From Rhodopirellula sp. SM50 (GTDB lineage: Bacteria > Planctomycetota > Planctomycetia > Pirellulales > Pirellulaceae), in assembly GCF_002289565.1 (NCBI RefSeq), contig NZ_NTFY01000060.1:186001-250000 (forward strand): a stretch of 64,000 nucleotides of DNA, in the 5' to 3' direction. The notes under the pieces are model-generated. The model saw only the letters and a list, made by a program, of their open reading frames with translations. It made no database searches and was not told the origin of the DNA. The position numbers and the translations under genes were made by a program. This document shows, piece after piece, positions 53,844 through 62,452 of the stretch; position 1 is the stretch's first letter; every line of letters begins with the position of its first letter.

Positions 53844-55397
53844 CTAATCGGTTCTCTGTGGCGAATCAAACGGTTGCTGCCGCGATTCCAGAATCGTATC
53901 GAGTAGGTCGCACGCCTCGCACCGCAGTTTTGAGCCAACCGTCAGATTCTTGTCCATCACAAGGTGACAGTCTTCAGAGACCGTATACGGTGGCCACACG
54001 GGTCTGCTGTCGGAGTTCGGATCGCCCGTCTTCGCAAACTGAACCCAGTAGTCCATGAACGCTTCAGAAAGCACTTCGTCATCAGGTTTCGGTTCTTCCA
54101 AGTTTCCGAACACAAATCTGATCTCGGCAGCATGCGCGGCGCCCATCCAGCCCCAAACTGGTTTCGTGAAGTGATACATCCAAACCGGCGTCTCCTGCCG
54201 ATCCATCGCCCTTGCGAACTGACGTGCAGGTTGGACGAACCAGGTATCTGTGATCTGTTGGACACCGACCTCCCAAAGCATTTCCTCTGATTTCGGGGCA
54301 TAGTATTGGGCGACCTTCTGACCGTGTTCGCCGAATCGTTCGACCATGGCCTCCTTGAAGTTTCCCAGTGTGCCGCCGAACGGTTTGCGCGGCGTAAACA
54401 TCGTCCCTTCGTCGCGATTGGTTCCCACAATCGCGGGGACGTCATGCTGGTCGCCTTCGGCATAGATCTGGCGCGGATCTTCAGGGAACACCCAGCCGTC
54501 CGTCGCCACAGGCCAGCGTTGCTTGACGTTTTCGAGGATTTCTTTGGCAGGAATGGCACGCAACTTCGCAAGCACATCGTCCGCGTCCGCATCGTCGCCA
54601 AGTAACCTCCGAACTTGTTCCTCCCCATCAAACTCGGCGGGCGGTCCGTTTTCGTTTTCCTGCTTCAAGTCTCGAAAGATGACCGGATCAAGCCAGGGAC
54701 TCTGCAAAATCGCTCGATGGAACAGCCCCTTTGACAATGGAGTTGCCGTCAACAGATAGACGCTGGTTCCGCCGGCGGATTCGCCGAAGATGGTCACGTT
54801 GTTCGGATCGCCGCCGAAGTTTTCGATGTTGTCTCGCACCCACTTGAGCGCCGCGATCTGGTCCAGAATCGCATAGTTGCCGGACGAATCGTTGGGAGAC
54901 TCTTCCGACAGAGCCGGATGGCTCATGAAGCCGAGAGCACCGAGGCGATAGTTGATGGTCACCACCACTACGCCCCGCTTTGCCAGTTGAGTGCCGTCGT
55001 AGCCGCCCTGATGCCCGGAACCCTGTGTGAATCCGCCGCCGTGAATCCAAACCATGACGGGACGTTTGTCCTGCTTTCGCACTCGATTCGCCCAGACATT
55101 CAAATACAGGCAGTCTTCGCTCTGCCGGGGTCGATCATTCTTCTGCAAAGACCTTGGACCAAACTGATCGCAACTGCGAACGTCCGACCAATTGGCCGCC
55201 GGTTGCGGCGGACGCCAGCGAAGATCGCCGACGGGCGGTGCCGCGTACGGGATCCCTTTGAAGACTTCGACCGAATCGTCACGAGACGGCACGCCGGAAA
55301 CCGCGCCAAGCTGCGTCTGTACGTCAGCGGCAGACGCCGTGCTCGCGTCCATGCCAAGTAACAGGAATAACAGCAGGATTGGGGTTGTTGCTCTCAC
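53844..55397 (-). CDS. type-B carboxylesterase
   Basis: 517 residues from GTG 55397, which starts right at the signal peptide (VRATTPILLLFLLLGMDAST) behind an AGAGAAG ribosome site; the open frame continues upstream but overlaps the next gene. Alpha/beta hydrolase of the carboxylesterase/lipase group: GIPYAAPPVGDLRWRPPQPA, SEDCLYLNVW, VMVWIHGGGFTQGSG oxyanion hole, IFGESAGGTSVYLL nucleophile Ser near residue 200, and a likely catalytic His in GAAHAAEIRFVFG. Secreted; probably de-esterifies acylated or feruloylated glycans. It follows the DUF1592 gene by 46 bp. Confidence 0.93.
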   Translation of the reverse strand: MRATTPILLLFLLLGMDASTASAADVQTQLGAVSGVPSRDDSVEVFKGIPYAAPPVGDLRWRPPQPAANWSDVRSCDQFGPRSLQKNDRPRQSEDCLYLNVWANRVRKQDKRPVMVWIHGGGFTQGSGHQGGYDGTQLAKRGVVVVTINYRLGALGFMSHPALSEESPNDSSGNYAILDQIAALKWVRDNIENFGGDPNNVTIFGESAGGTSVYLLTATPLSKGLFHRAILQSPWLDPVIFRDLKQENENGPPAEFDGEEQVRRLLGDDADADDVLAKLRAIPAKEILENVKQRWPVATDGWVFPEDPRQIYAEGDQHDVPAIVGTNRDEGTMFTPRKPFGGTLGNFKEAMVERFGEHGQKVAQYYAPKSEEMLWEVGVQQITDTWFVQPARQFARAMDRQETPVWMYHFTKPVWGWMGAAHAAEIRFVFGNLEEPKPDDEVLSEAFMDYWVQFAKTGDPNSDSRPVWPPYTVSEDCHLVMDKNLTVGSKLRCEACDLLDTILESRQQPFDSPQRTD

Positions 55398-55443
55398 GAA
55401 TACTTCTCTTTCAAAGGCAAGTGGCCGTCCGGTCGCGTAATCG

Positions 55444-58143
55444 TCATTTCGTTCTGAACGCTTTGTGCTGCACGAGCGCGTGAACGAATTCGCTGAGTGC
55501 GAATTGTTTGCTCTTCGCAGAGCTGACCATTTCGCTGGCCAGGTCTTCATCCGTGAAGCCGAACGGGCGGCCTAACGCGTACTCGATCAGGTGTTCGGTG
55601 AAGCCGCGGGCGAAGTCTTCTTCGCGTTCTACGATGAGGTCTCGTAGTTCGTTATAGTCGCTGAAGGCTGGTCCTTTGTGGAATGCTCCGGAGGCGTCGA
55701 TCGTCCAGGTCTTCCCGTTCTTCCCTTTTCCTCCGGCATGGTCCGTGGTGCGCCACTTTCCAGCGGCATCAAAATTTTCCAGGCCGAAGCCGATCGGGTC
55801 GATCTTGCGGTGGCAGCTTGCGCATTGGGCTTCTTCCTGGTGTGCCAGCAGTCGCTCGCGGGTGGTCAGGATCTGATCGTTCAGCCGTGAGATTTGCGGG
55901 ACGTTGGGTGGTGCTGGCGGTGGTGGGTCGTTTAAGAGATGGCGCAAGACCCAGGCTCCGCGTTCGACCGGGCTGCTGACGATGCCGTCGCTGCCCATGG
56001 CGTGGATGGCGGCCATTCCGAGTAATCCGCCGCGTGGCGAGTCGGCGGGCAGTTTGATTTTGCGGAACTCGTCGCCTGTGACGCCTTCGATGCCGTAGTA
56101 GGTGGCGAGCAGGCCGTTGACGAACACGTAGTCGCTCTTGATAAGCTTGCCGATGCGACCGCCTTTCTCATCGCGAAGCAGGTGGGCGAACGACTGATAG
56201 ACCTCTTCGCGCGTGGCTGCCCGGGTGCTTTCATCGAAATCGCGGTAGAGGTTGACGTCGAACTGAAAGAAATCGAGTCGCTCCATGTCCAACCATTGGT
56301 GGACGAAGCCGGCCACGAATTCATCGCTGCGCGGATCGGCAATCAGTCGATCAACCTGCTGACGAAGGGTTTCCGGGATATGCAGTTCGTTCTTTTCGGC
56401 GAGCTCGAGCAATGGCGAATCCGGTGGTCCGCTCCAGAGGAAGTAGGAAAGCCGCACAGCCAGTTCGCGATCATCAAGCTGGCGTCGCAGAGCTTCGTCA
56501 CCAGGTTCGTAGAGATAGAGGAATCCCGGCGAAGCAAGAATGACGCTGAGCGGCGTGCGAATGGCAACATCAAAGGAATCTCCCGCTGCAAGTCGGGTCT
56601 GAAAGATTCGGACCAGGCGATCGATGAATTCGGGATCTGGCGACACGTCTCGAAAAGCGTGTTGCGCAAACTGCTCAAGTATCGTTCGGGCTCGCGGGGT
56701 TTCCTCAAGGTCTGCATCGTGATGCGCCCACGAAGCTGTGAACGCGGATGGACCTGACGCGTTCGCGATCGGACCTTCGAGTTCCACACAGTCGATCCAG
56801 ATGGCGGGCGGGTGTCCATAGCCGTTCTCTTTCTTCCACCTGTTGTGCGCATCCCAAAGTGCTTTGAGGTTTCCGTTGTTGGGCTGTTTCTCCTGCACCG
56901 CGAACTCGCGAATCGTATTGGCGGTGACCTCAAGCGGGATTTCGATCGTTTCGGGGTTCTCGATCGTTCCGGTGACTTGATGAGTACTGATCGCGCGGCC
57001 TTCGAGTCCCCAGTTTCTGCTCTCGATCTGGCGTTGAGGATGTCCAACCTGGATGAAACGTCGCTCGGCCGGAGTGCCTTCGACCGCTCCGACACGCACG
57101 CGGATGACATAGCTGCCGGGCGACAGATTCTTTTTCTTCGGGGGAACAATGATGCGACCGGTGCCGTGAGCGAGCTTCAAGTAAGTGCCACGGTCGCGAT
57201 GCGGGAGGGCGGCGTAGTGTTTGTGATAGGCGAGGTTGCGCCGGTCCCCCTCAGGATGGCCGCTAGCAGCTTTTGGCGAGTCGCGAAAACCAAAATCTTT
57301 CGGATCGGGGGTTCCCTCAAGTCGATCGGCATAAGCGTAGAAGCGGATGGGGTGATCGATCAGGCGATCCGTCTTGCGAATCTCGGCAATCCTCGCCTGA
57401 TTCTGCGGAGTCTTCGCGGCTTCATCCACTCCCTTTTGCCAGCGGGTGAAGCGGGCATATTCGTCTTCAATGTTCGCGATCTCCTTTTCGTTCGCCGGAT
57501 TGACCGTCGTTTCAGGCTCGACACGGAAGGTATTCGTTTCCGGTCCCGCTGTCTTCTGCCGCTCGAAGGCTTCATCGATCGCGCTGCGTCCAAGCTTCAG
57601 ATACTGCTCGAACTGATCGCTGGAGATAAACTGCGACGCTCCCACCGTATCAAAGGTCCCCGAGCCGCCGTCGGTGGGCAGTGAGCCGACATCGACCTTC
57701 ACGCCGGTCAAGTGTTCGATGGTGTTGCGGTACTCGCGCCGGTTAAGCCGTCGCATCGTGATCCTGCCGCCTGAATCTGACAAAGCCCGACGCGCGGTCA
57801 CCATGGTTCGAGCGAGGTCGTCAAGGAAATCCGCCTTTTCAGCATTGCCAGGTTGTTCGGAATCCTCCGGCGGCATTTCGCCCGCGTTCAGCGCGCCCAA
57901 GACCTTTTGCCAGAGTTCCGCCTGCTTCAGTGTGGTGATGCGGAATGGCAGCACTTCGAGGTCAACTTTGCCTTCACGTGTCTCGGAATCGTGACAATCG
58001 AGGCAATGCGACTTGAAGAAGGCCCGGTGTTTCTCCGGAAGGCTCGCTTCAGGCGGAGCTGCTAGCATTGCGGACGTGGTGAGAATTAGGCAGAGAAATG
58101 GGGGCAGAGGAATGATTTTTGGATTCAATAATGAGATACTCAT
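55444..58143 (-). CDS. DUF1592/DUF1588 planctomycete cytochrome-type secreted protein
   Basis: 899 residues from ATG 58143. PSCyt1-like haem motif near residue 50 (SHCLDCHDSETREG), DUF1587 (MRRLNRREYRNTIEHLTGVK), a carbohydrate-binding-like middle, DUF1595/DUF1592 (LDDRELAVRLSYFLWSGPPD; FVAGFVHQWLDMERLDFFQF), DUF1588 (ASCHRKIDPIGFGLENFDAA) and DUF1585 at the end. These multi-domain proteins accompany DUF1552 proteins in planctomycetes; the biochemical role is unknown. The start codon and the first 19 or so residues, including half the signal peptide (PKIIPLPPFLCLI), are encoded inside the left hairpin of the GxxExxY element. Confidence 0.9.
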   Translation of the reverse strand: MSISLLNPKIIPLPPFLCLILTTSAMLAAPPEASLPEKHRAFFKSHCLDCHDSETREGKVDLEVLPFRITTLKQAELWQKVLGALNAGEMPPEDSEQPGNAEKADFLDDLARTMVTARRALSDSGGRITMRRLNRREYRNTIEHLTGVKVDVGSLPTDGGSGTFDTVGASQFISSDQFEQYLKLGRSAIDEAFERQKTAGPETNTFRVEPETTVNPANEKEIANIEDEYARFTRWQKGVDEAAKTPQNQARIAEIRKTDRLIDHPIRFYAYADRLEGTPDPKDFGFRDSPKAASGHPEGDRRNLAYHKHYAALPHRDRGTYLKLAHGTGRIIVPPKKKNLSPGSYVIRVRVGAVEGTPAERRFIQVGHPQRQIESRNWGLEGRAISTHQVTGTIENPETIEIPLEVTANTIREFAVQEKQPNNGNLKALWDAHNRWKKENGYGHPPAIWIDCVELEGPIANASGPSAFTASWAHHDADLEETPRARTILEQFAQHAFRDVSPDPEFIDRLVRIFQTRLAAGDSFDVAIRTPLSVILASPGFLYLYEPGDEALRRQLDDRELAVRLSYFLWSGPPDSPLLELAEKNELHIPETLRQQVDRLIADPRSDEFVAGFVHQWLDMERLDFFQFDVNLYRDFDESTRAATREEVYQSFAHLLRDEKGGRIGKLIKSDYVFVNGLLATYYGIEGVTGDEFRKIKLPADSPRGGLLGMAAIHAMGSDGIVSSPVERGAWVLRHLLNDPPPPAPPNVPQISRLNDQILTTRERLLAHQEEAQCASCHRKIDPIGFGLENFDAAGKWRTTDHAGGKGKNGKTWTIDASGAFHKGPAFSDYNELRDLIVEREEDFARGFTEHLIEYALGRPFGFTDEDLASEMVSSAKSKQFALSEFVHALVQHKAFRTK

Positions 58144-59076
58144 TCCTATGCCCCCATTCCTCTGCCTAGCAGTCATCCCATGAGCATTACATCCGAGATC
58201 CCGATTCTTCCTACTAGTCGCGACGTGTTTAATGAGGTGGATGCTGCAGTGATGCAATGCGCGTATGCATCCCAAAATCATTTTGGACGCTTGTGCGAGG
58301 AAGCAGTATATGAAAATGACGTCAAAGCTCGGCTGCATGCGACCGGTTTCGATGACGTGCATACTCAAGTGGAATTGCTGGTGTCGCATGGGGGATTTCA
58401 GAAAGAATACCGGTTGGATTTAGTCGTAAACCAAGTTTTATATGAGTTAAAGGCAGCGGATGCGTTGATTCCCGAGCACGACGCTCAGGCACTGAATTAT
58501 GCTGCCTTGTTAGGTCTGAATCGGGTGAAGCTGATCAACTTCGGAGGGCCCAAGGTTCAAGGAAGACTGCATGGTGCCCCGTTCGCTGACATGGATCGTC
58601 GAAACATCAAGATCGACAACAGCAAATGGCAACCGTTGTCGAAAGCGTGTACCAAACTGGCAGAATGGTTCGAGGAATTCATTCGAAACATTGGCGGCTA
58701 CCTGAATACTCGGATCTACGAAGAAGCACTCATGTGGTTTTGCGGTGGAAAAGACGCTTGCGTTCAACGATTGCCTGTACGCCGTAACAATCGTGAAATG
58801 GGAAAACACGCCTGTCGGCTCTACTGCGACGACTGCGCCTTCGTTATCACAGGCCTCAAACCTGGAGAAAGTCGGAGAAACTACCAACGGCAACTCCGAT
58901 CGCTGGTCAACGCCTTGCCTATTCAAGCTTTTCAATGGATCAACATTCATCATCTGGACGTTTCGTTTGTCACGGTTCGCGGTCAGGGAAATAGGCAGAG
59001 GAATGGGGGCAAAGGAATTAACGTCTCTGTTCTTTCCTAACTCTTAAAACATTCCTCTGCCCCCATTCCTTTGCCT
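58088..59076. mobile_element. 989-bp hairpin-bounded element carrying a GxxExxY gene
   Basis: Each end is a hairpin made of the same AGGCAGAGGAATGGGGGCA-type sequence. Left: 58088-58115 with 58140-58167, 26 of 28 bases paired, 24-nt spacer. Right: 58993-59018 with 59051-59076, 24 of 26 paired, 32-nt spacer. Within each arm CAGAGGAATG is repeated in tandem. The only gene inside, on the plus strand, is a PD-(D/E)XK-type GxxExxY gene, while the flanking DUF1592 and DUF1552 genes run on the minus strand and look like separated operon partners. No transposase is present. A mobile or inserted nature is inferred. Confidence 0.65.
58180..59040 (+). CDS. GxxExxY protein (PD-(D/E)XK nuclease fold), long form
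   Basis: 286 residues. The first half matches the GxxExxY family, with a variant name motif (GRLCEEAVYENDVKARL near 35-51) and the nuclease-fold core YRLDLVVNQVLYELKAADAL (Asp near 82; ExK as ELK near 91-93), then AQALNYAALLGLNRVKLINF. Usual family members are about 125 residues; this one has some 140 more (DNSKWQPLSKACTKLAEWFE, GGYLNTRIYEEALMWFCGGK, CRLYCDDCAFVITGLKPGES). Its last 20 residues (GNRQRNGGKGINV) are read from the element's right hairpin. Cytoplasmic. Nuclease activity is suggested by the fold but not shown for the family. Confidence 0.88.
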   Translation: MSITSEIPILPTSRDVFNEVDAAVMQCAYASQNHFGRLCEEAVYENDVKARLHATGFDDVHTQVELLVSHGGFQKEYRLDLVVNQVLYELKAADALIPEHDAQALNYAALLGLNRVKLINFGGPKVQGRLHGAPFADMDRRNIKIDNSKWQPLSKACTKLAEWFEEFIRNIGGYLNTRIYEEALMWFCGGKDACVQRLPVRRNNREMGKHACRLYCDDCAFVITGLKPGESRRNYQRQLRSLVNALPIQAFQWINIHHLDVSFVTVRGQGNRQRNGGKGINVSVLS

Positions 59077-59083
59077 GATCAAA

Positions 59084-60370
59084 TCACCCCTGCAGTTCCT
59101 TCACCACACCCGTGCTGTCACCGTGTCTTTCCGCGTTGATACCCATTCCCTGCAGCATCGTCAGCCACACATTGCACAGCGGTGTGTCTTTCGGCAGGAC
59201 GAGATGCTGGCCGAGCTTCAGGTTGGCTCCGCCGCCGGTGAGAACCGTTGGGCAATTGGTCAGGTAGTGGATGGAGCTGATGTTCGACCCCCAAGCCACA
59301 GCGGTGTGGTCGAAGAGGCTCGATCCGTCGGCTTCCTTTGTCGCCTTGAGTTTGTCGATCAGCCGGGCCAGCAGTTCGCTGTGGACCTTGTCGCGCACCT
59401 TGGAGGCCTGCATGCGTTCGCCGGGTGAGTAATGGCTCACATTGTGGGCGCTCGGTTTGAGATCGAGACTCTGCAGAAGGCTCTGACCGGGCATGCGGTA
59501 GGTCAGCGAACGAGTGCTGTCCGTCTTTAACGCGGCAACGATCAGATCCTGCATGATTTCGATCTCGGCCTTCCCCTTCAGACCGGGTTCCGGCTGGTCG
59601 AGAGGCGGATTGGCCTTGGGGACGTCGAGCCAGGCTTCGTCTTTTTTGAGTCGCGTTTCGATGTCGCGGATGCCCTGGAAGTATTCGTCGAGCTTGTCGG
59701 TGTCGGTTTTGGAGAGGCCGCGCTGCACGTGCCTGGCTTGGGCGAGGACTGCGTCCAGGACGCTGCGGTTCTCGGCGATGGCGGCCTGGCGTTGCTCCAG
59801 CGGCAAGTCGTCGGCCGAGAAGAGCTTGTGGAAAATCTGCACCGGATCGTCCTGGCCGGCGACCGGCTTGCCACGCTGATCCCACGACAGCGAGAGACCG
59901 GGACCGTGGCCTTCCAGACTGGAACCGTTGAGCTGAATCGAAGAGAAGCGGGTGTCCTGCCCTAAATGCTGCGCGACGACCTGGTCGGCCGAGATGCTGT
60001 TGGCCATGTTCTGGCCGGGCACGCTGTAGCGATTGGCCCCGGTCAGCCAGAACGTGCTACCCCAGTGAGCTTCGTTGGTGTATTGATTTGAGCAGCCCTG
60101 CACCACCGTGATATCCGACTGGTGACGAGCAAGCGGAGCGAGGCCCTCAGAAAGCTCGTAGTCCGCACCCGTCCGGGCCACATCCGGAAACCAGGTTTCC
60201 TTGGTCACCCCGAAGCCGATGCCGAGGAAGACGCAGCGTTTGGAAGGGGCGGCGGGTGCTGTTTCCGCAGCCGAAGCAAAGCGACGAAAGCCGATCGATT
60301 CCAGCGCAGGCAGTGCGATCACTGCTCCTGATCCGCGAAGCATCTGGCGACGATCGAGTTGAGCTTTCAT
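59084..60370 (-). CDS. DUF1552 family secreted protein with Tat-type signal
   Basis: 428 residues from ATG 60370 (MKAQLDRRQMLRGSGAVIAL, a twin-arginine-like leader); an in-frame ATG at 60397 is less likely. DUF1552 body: CVFLGIGFGVTKETWFPDVA, HWGSTFWLTGANRYSVPGQN, ISADQVVAQHLGQDTRFSSI, YFQGIRDIETRLKKDEAWLD, HYLTNCPTVLTGGGANLKLG. Function unknown. These genes normally sit next to DUF1592-type genes; here the 989-bp GxxExxY element lies between the two. Confidence 0.93.
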   Translation of the reverse strand: MKAQLDRRQMLRGSGAVIALPALESIGFRRFASAAETAPAAPSKRCVFLGIGFGVTKETWFPDVARTGADYELSEGLAPLARHQSDITVVQGCSNQYTNEAHWGSTFWLTGANRYSVPGQNMANSISADQVVAQHLGQDTRFSSIQLNGSSLEGHGPGLSLSWDQRGKPVAGQDDPVQIFHKLFSADDLPLEQRQAAIAENRSVLDAVLAQARHVQRGLSKTDTDKLDEYFQGIRDIETRLKKDEAWLDVPKANPPLDQPEPGLKGKAEIEIMQDLIVAALKTDSTRSLTYRMPGQSLLQSLDLKPSAHNVSHYSPGERMQASKVRDKVHSELLARLIDKLKATKEADGSSLFDHTAVAWGSNISSIHYLTNCPTVLTGGGANLKLGQHLVLPKDTPLCNVWLTMLQGMGINAERHGDSTGVVKELQG

Positions 60371-60426
60371 TGCATGATCTCTGCAGGTCAGTGGCAACCC
60401 CTTCTCTGGCAGTATCGGACGTCAGC

Positions 60427-60500
60427 ACGGGCCGCATCTGTCCGCTGTCGATCCATGTCGGATTCAACGCGGAATCTCGCGATTTCGAAGAATTCGCAGG
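60427..60500. repeat. 74-nt dispersed repeat, copy 2
   Basis: ACGGGCCGCATCTGTCCGCT onward; aligns to 16277-16350 in the same orientation. Lies 57 bp upstream of the DUF1552 start. Confidence 0.7.
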
Positions 60501-60644
60501 CCGATGTCGCGAAACCCCGCGGATTGGCTGGTTTCCGTTCCGATCCATTGTCTCCCATGGCCCATGGAAATAACGGTCGTCGTTAACGTCAACCGCCTCG
60601 GTCAAGATGATGACTGAGGCAACCCCGTCTGAGAAATCAAGCGA

Positions 60645-61964
60645 CTACGACGTCACGGCGGCACCAGGTGTTTGAGAATGCGCGTTCTGCGGGAAGTCAA
60701 AGGTCAACACGAGCGGTTCCGTTCCCGTGTTCTCGATTTCCACACCGCCGCTGGAAAGTGCGGCCTGAGTGATGAATCCGATCTCGGGATAGATCTCGCC
60801 AAGCTTCATATTCTGGTGATATCGCACTTCGAGCTTTCCAACGCGGCCGCTTCCGCCATTGGTGTGGAACAGCGCGGGGCTCTCCGGGCAGAAATTTGTC
60901 TTGCCACCTGGCTCCACCGTGAGTCGGAGAATGGAGCACTTCTGGTCGCCGAGGAAATCACCGTAAACGATCCACTTGGCGTCTACTCCGTCGCCCGCGA
61001 ATTCTTCGGCGGTGATTGCCGGACGCGAATTCTTCATAACGAAGTCCGGGTCCTGGTTCGCATCGAAGTCGAGCTTTTCAACCAGGTACTCCCAGTCTTC
61101 GTGCCGGTCCTTCGGATAGTCCTCTTCCCGGCAGGCGTAAAACGCATCCGCCGCTCCGATACGTCCATCAAGCGTGAGGTCCTCGGCCAGGAAGTGCTCA
61201 TCCATCGTGACGTGCAGCTCGTGCGTGCAGAGGTCGGTCGGCGAGTGCAGCACACCGTTGGGCATCACGAAGCCGTTATCAAGATGCATCATCGTGTGCG
61301 GCGACAAGTGCCGAACGCCGTTGTACTCGCCCTGACCGAAACGCTTCATGCAGGCGAGGAACTGGTCCTTCGTCACGAACGGGTACAGTCCCATTGCCGT
61401 GGTGTGATAATGCGACGCACTGACTCCGGGATTATCGAAAGAATTGATGTCGTAGACTTCCCACTTTGACCAGTGAAGATGATGCGGAATCGGATTCAGA
61501 TTGTCGAACTTCTTTGACACAATCGGCCAGGTCGGATCGCCGAACAACGATTTCGAAAAGGCCGTCATCTTCTCACCCATGACGGCTTCCGGATTCACGA
61601 CGATCAAATCCTGCAGCGAGATGACTTGTCCGTTCGGAGTGAGGACGTGCGATTCACCTTCGCGAAACGGTGCTTTCTTCGTCCGCGTATCGATGACACC
61701 CGTCACGATGGGAACGGTGCAGCACATCCAAAGTTCATCGAGCCCCGTCCCATTCATGTAGTCCGGATAGTACGATCGTTCATCAAGGCGAAGGCGTTTA
61801 CCTGGCGTGCAAAATGTCCGGCCGGCGTAGCGGTGCAGTAATTGCAACACACCGCCGTTCTTATCGAGACAGTCATCAAGAATCGACGCCGATCCCCCGT
61901 CGATGACATCCTGTTGGGGGTACTCGTGCAGTTTATCCGCGAGAATTGCCGTCGACGTAGCCAT
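60645..61964 (-). CDS. conserved cupin-like protein, possibly sugar-isomerase related
   Basis: 439 residues, no signal peptide, so cytoplasmic. His-rich segments suggest metal-binding cupin folds (NPIPHHLHWSKWEVYDINSF, SASHYHTTAMGLYPF, HTMMHLDNGFVMPNGVLHSP, THELHVTMDEHFLAEDL). The MPNGVLHSP turn resembles the PxGxxHxP loop of mannose-6-phosphate-isomerase-type cupins. A second beta-rich part (about 330-435; ILRLTVEPGGKTNFCPES, VEIENTGTEPLVLTFDFP) looks like another jellyroll. I cannot name the reaction. It sits between pectin- and glycan-related genes, so a role in sugar metabolism is plausible. Confidence 0.85.
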   Translation of the reverse strand: MATSTAILADKLHEYPQQDVIDGGSASILDDCLDKNGGVLQLLHRYAGRTFCTPGKRLRLDERSYYPDYMNGTGLDELWMCCTVPIVTGVIDTRTKKAPFREGESHVLTPNGQVISLQDLIVVNPEAVMGEKMTAFSKSLFGDPTWPIVSKKFDNLNPIPHHLHWSKWEVYDINSFDNPGVSASHYHTTAMGLYPFVTKDQFLACMKRFGQGEYNGVRHLSPHTMMHLDNGFVMPNGVLHSPTDLCTHELHVTMDEHFLAEDLTLDGRIGAADAFYACREEDYPKDRHEDWEYLVEKLDFDANQDPDFVMKNSRPAITAEEFAGDGVDAKWIVYGDFLGDQKCSILRLTVEPGGKTNFCPESPALFHTNGGSGRVGKLEVRYHQNMKLGEIYPEIGFITQAALSSGGVEIENTGTEPLVLTFDFPQNAHSQTPGAAVTS

Positions 61965-62218
61965 GAGTGATTGACCTCAATGAGCCTGAAGAAGCGTGTC
62001 GCTTCCCAGGAATGTTCTGGAGAGATGTTGGGGGGTTCGAATCTTCGACAACACAACGAGCCGGGCTGAGGACCGAACTATCCGAGGTGCTGGCAGAGCA
62101 GAAAGTGTAAAAAAAGAGTGGCAGGAGAGAAAGGACCGGGAGTCGCGCCGGCTCGTCGATTCACCCTGCATTTCAGGTAAAATGCAGCTTCGCAAGACCG
62201 ATGGGTGTGCGATTCATT

Positions 62219-62345
62219 CTAATTCGACTCCCGATTGCTCGGCAACAGTTGCAGAGCATCAAGAGTCACGAATCCGACGGTGTTTGAGTTGATCGATCCA
62301 GAAGTGGAGGCCTCGCCTACGCGTCGGGTTTCCTTCGTTTCAGAA
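62219..62345 (-). pseudogene. relic of a golvesin-domain FAD gene 3' end with internal deletion
   Basis: The minus strand reads ETRRVGEASTSGSINSNTVG, then FVTLDALQLLPSNRESN and a stop at 62219. The first half equals the linker RETRAVSEASASGSIN of the intact gene at 16495-19137, the second half its C-terminus KTVGFVILDALQLLPIKQES. The intervening roughly 110 golvesin-domain codons are precisely missing, in frame. It contains the REP-like repeat at 62311-62333. Confidence 0.75.
62311..62333. repeat. REP-like repeat in the golvesin relic
   Basis: CCTCGCCTACGCGTCGGGTT, same family as 20490-20511 (reverse), 12696-12720 and 16968-16990. Confidence 0.6.
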
Positions 62346-62452
62346 CAGCCAGTTCTTTGGGCTACATCATAACGCTGCCGGCACCGTCCCATCCTCGTCC
62401 CAGGCCATGCCGTTCCCTTTTTTCAGCCGATATGACTGCTTGGATCCACCTC

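Noticed and set aside
58144-58389. Upstream extension of the DUF1592 frame to 58389
   Set aside because: The extra 82 codons are antisense to the GxxExxY gene and not signal-like; ATG 58143 starts the leader.
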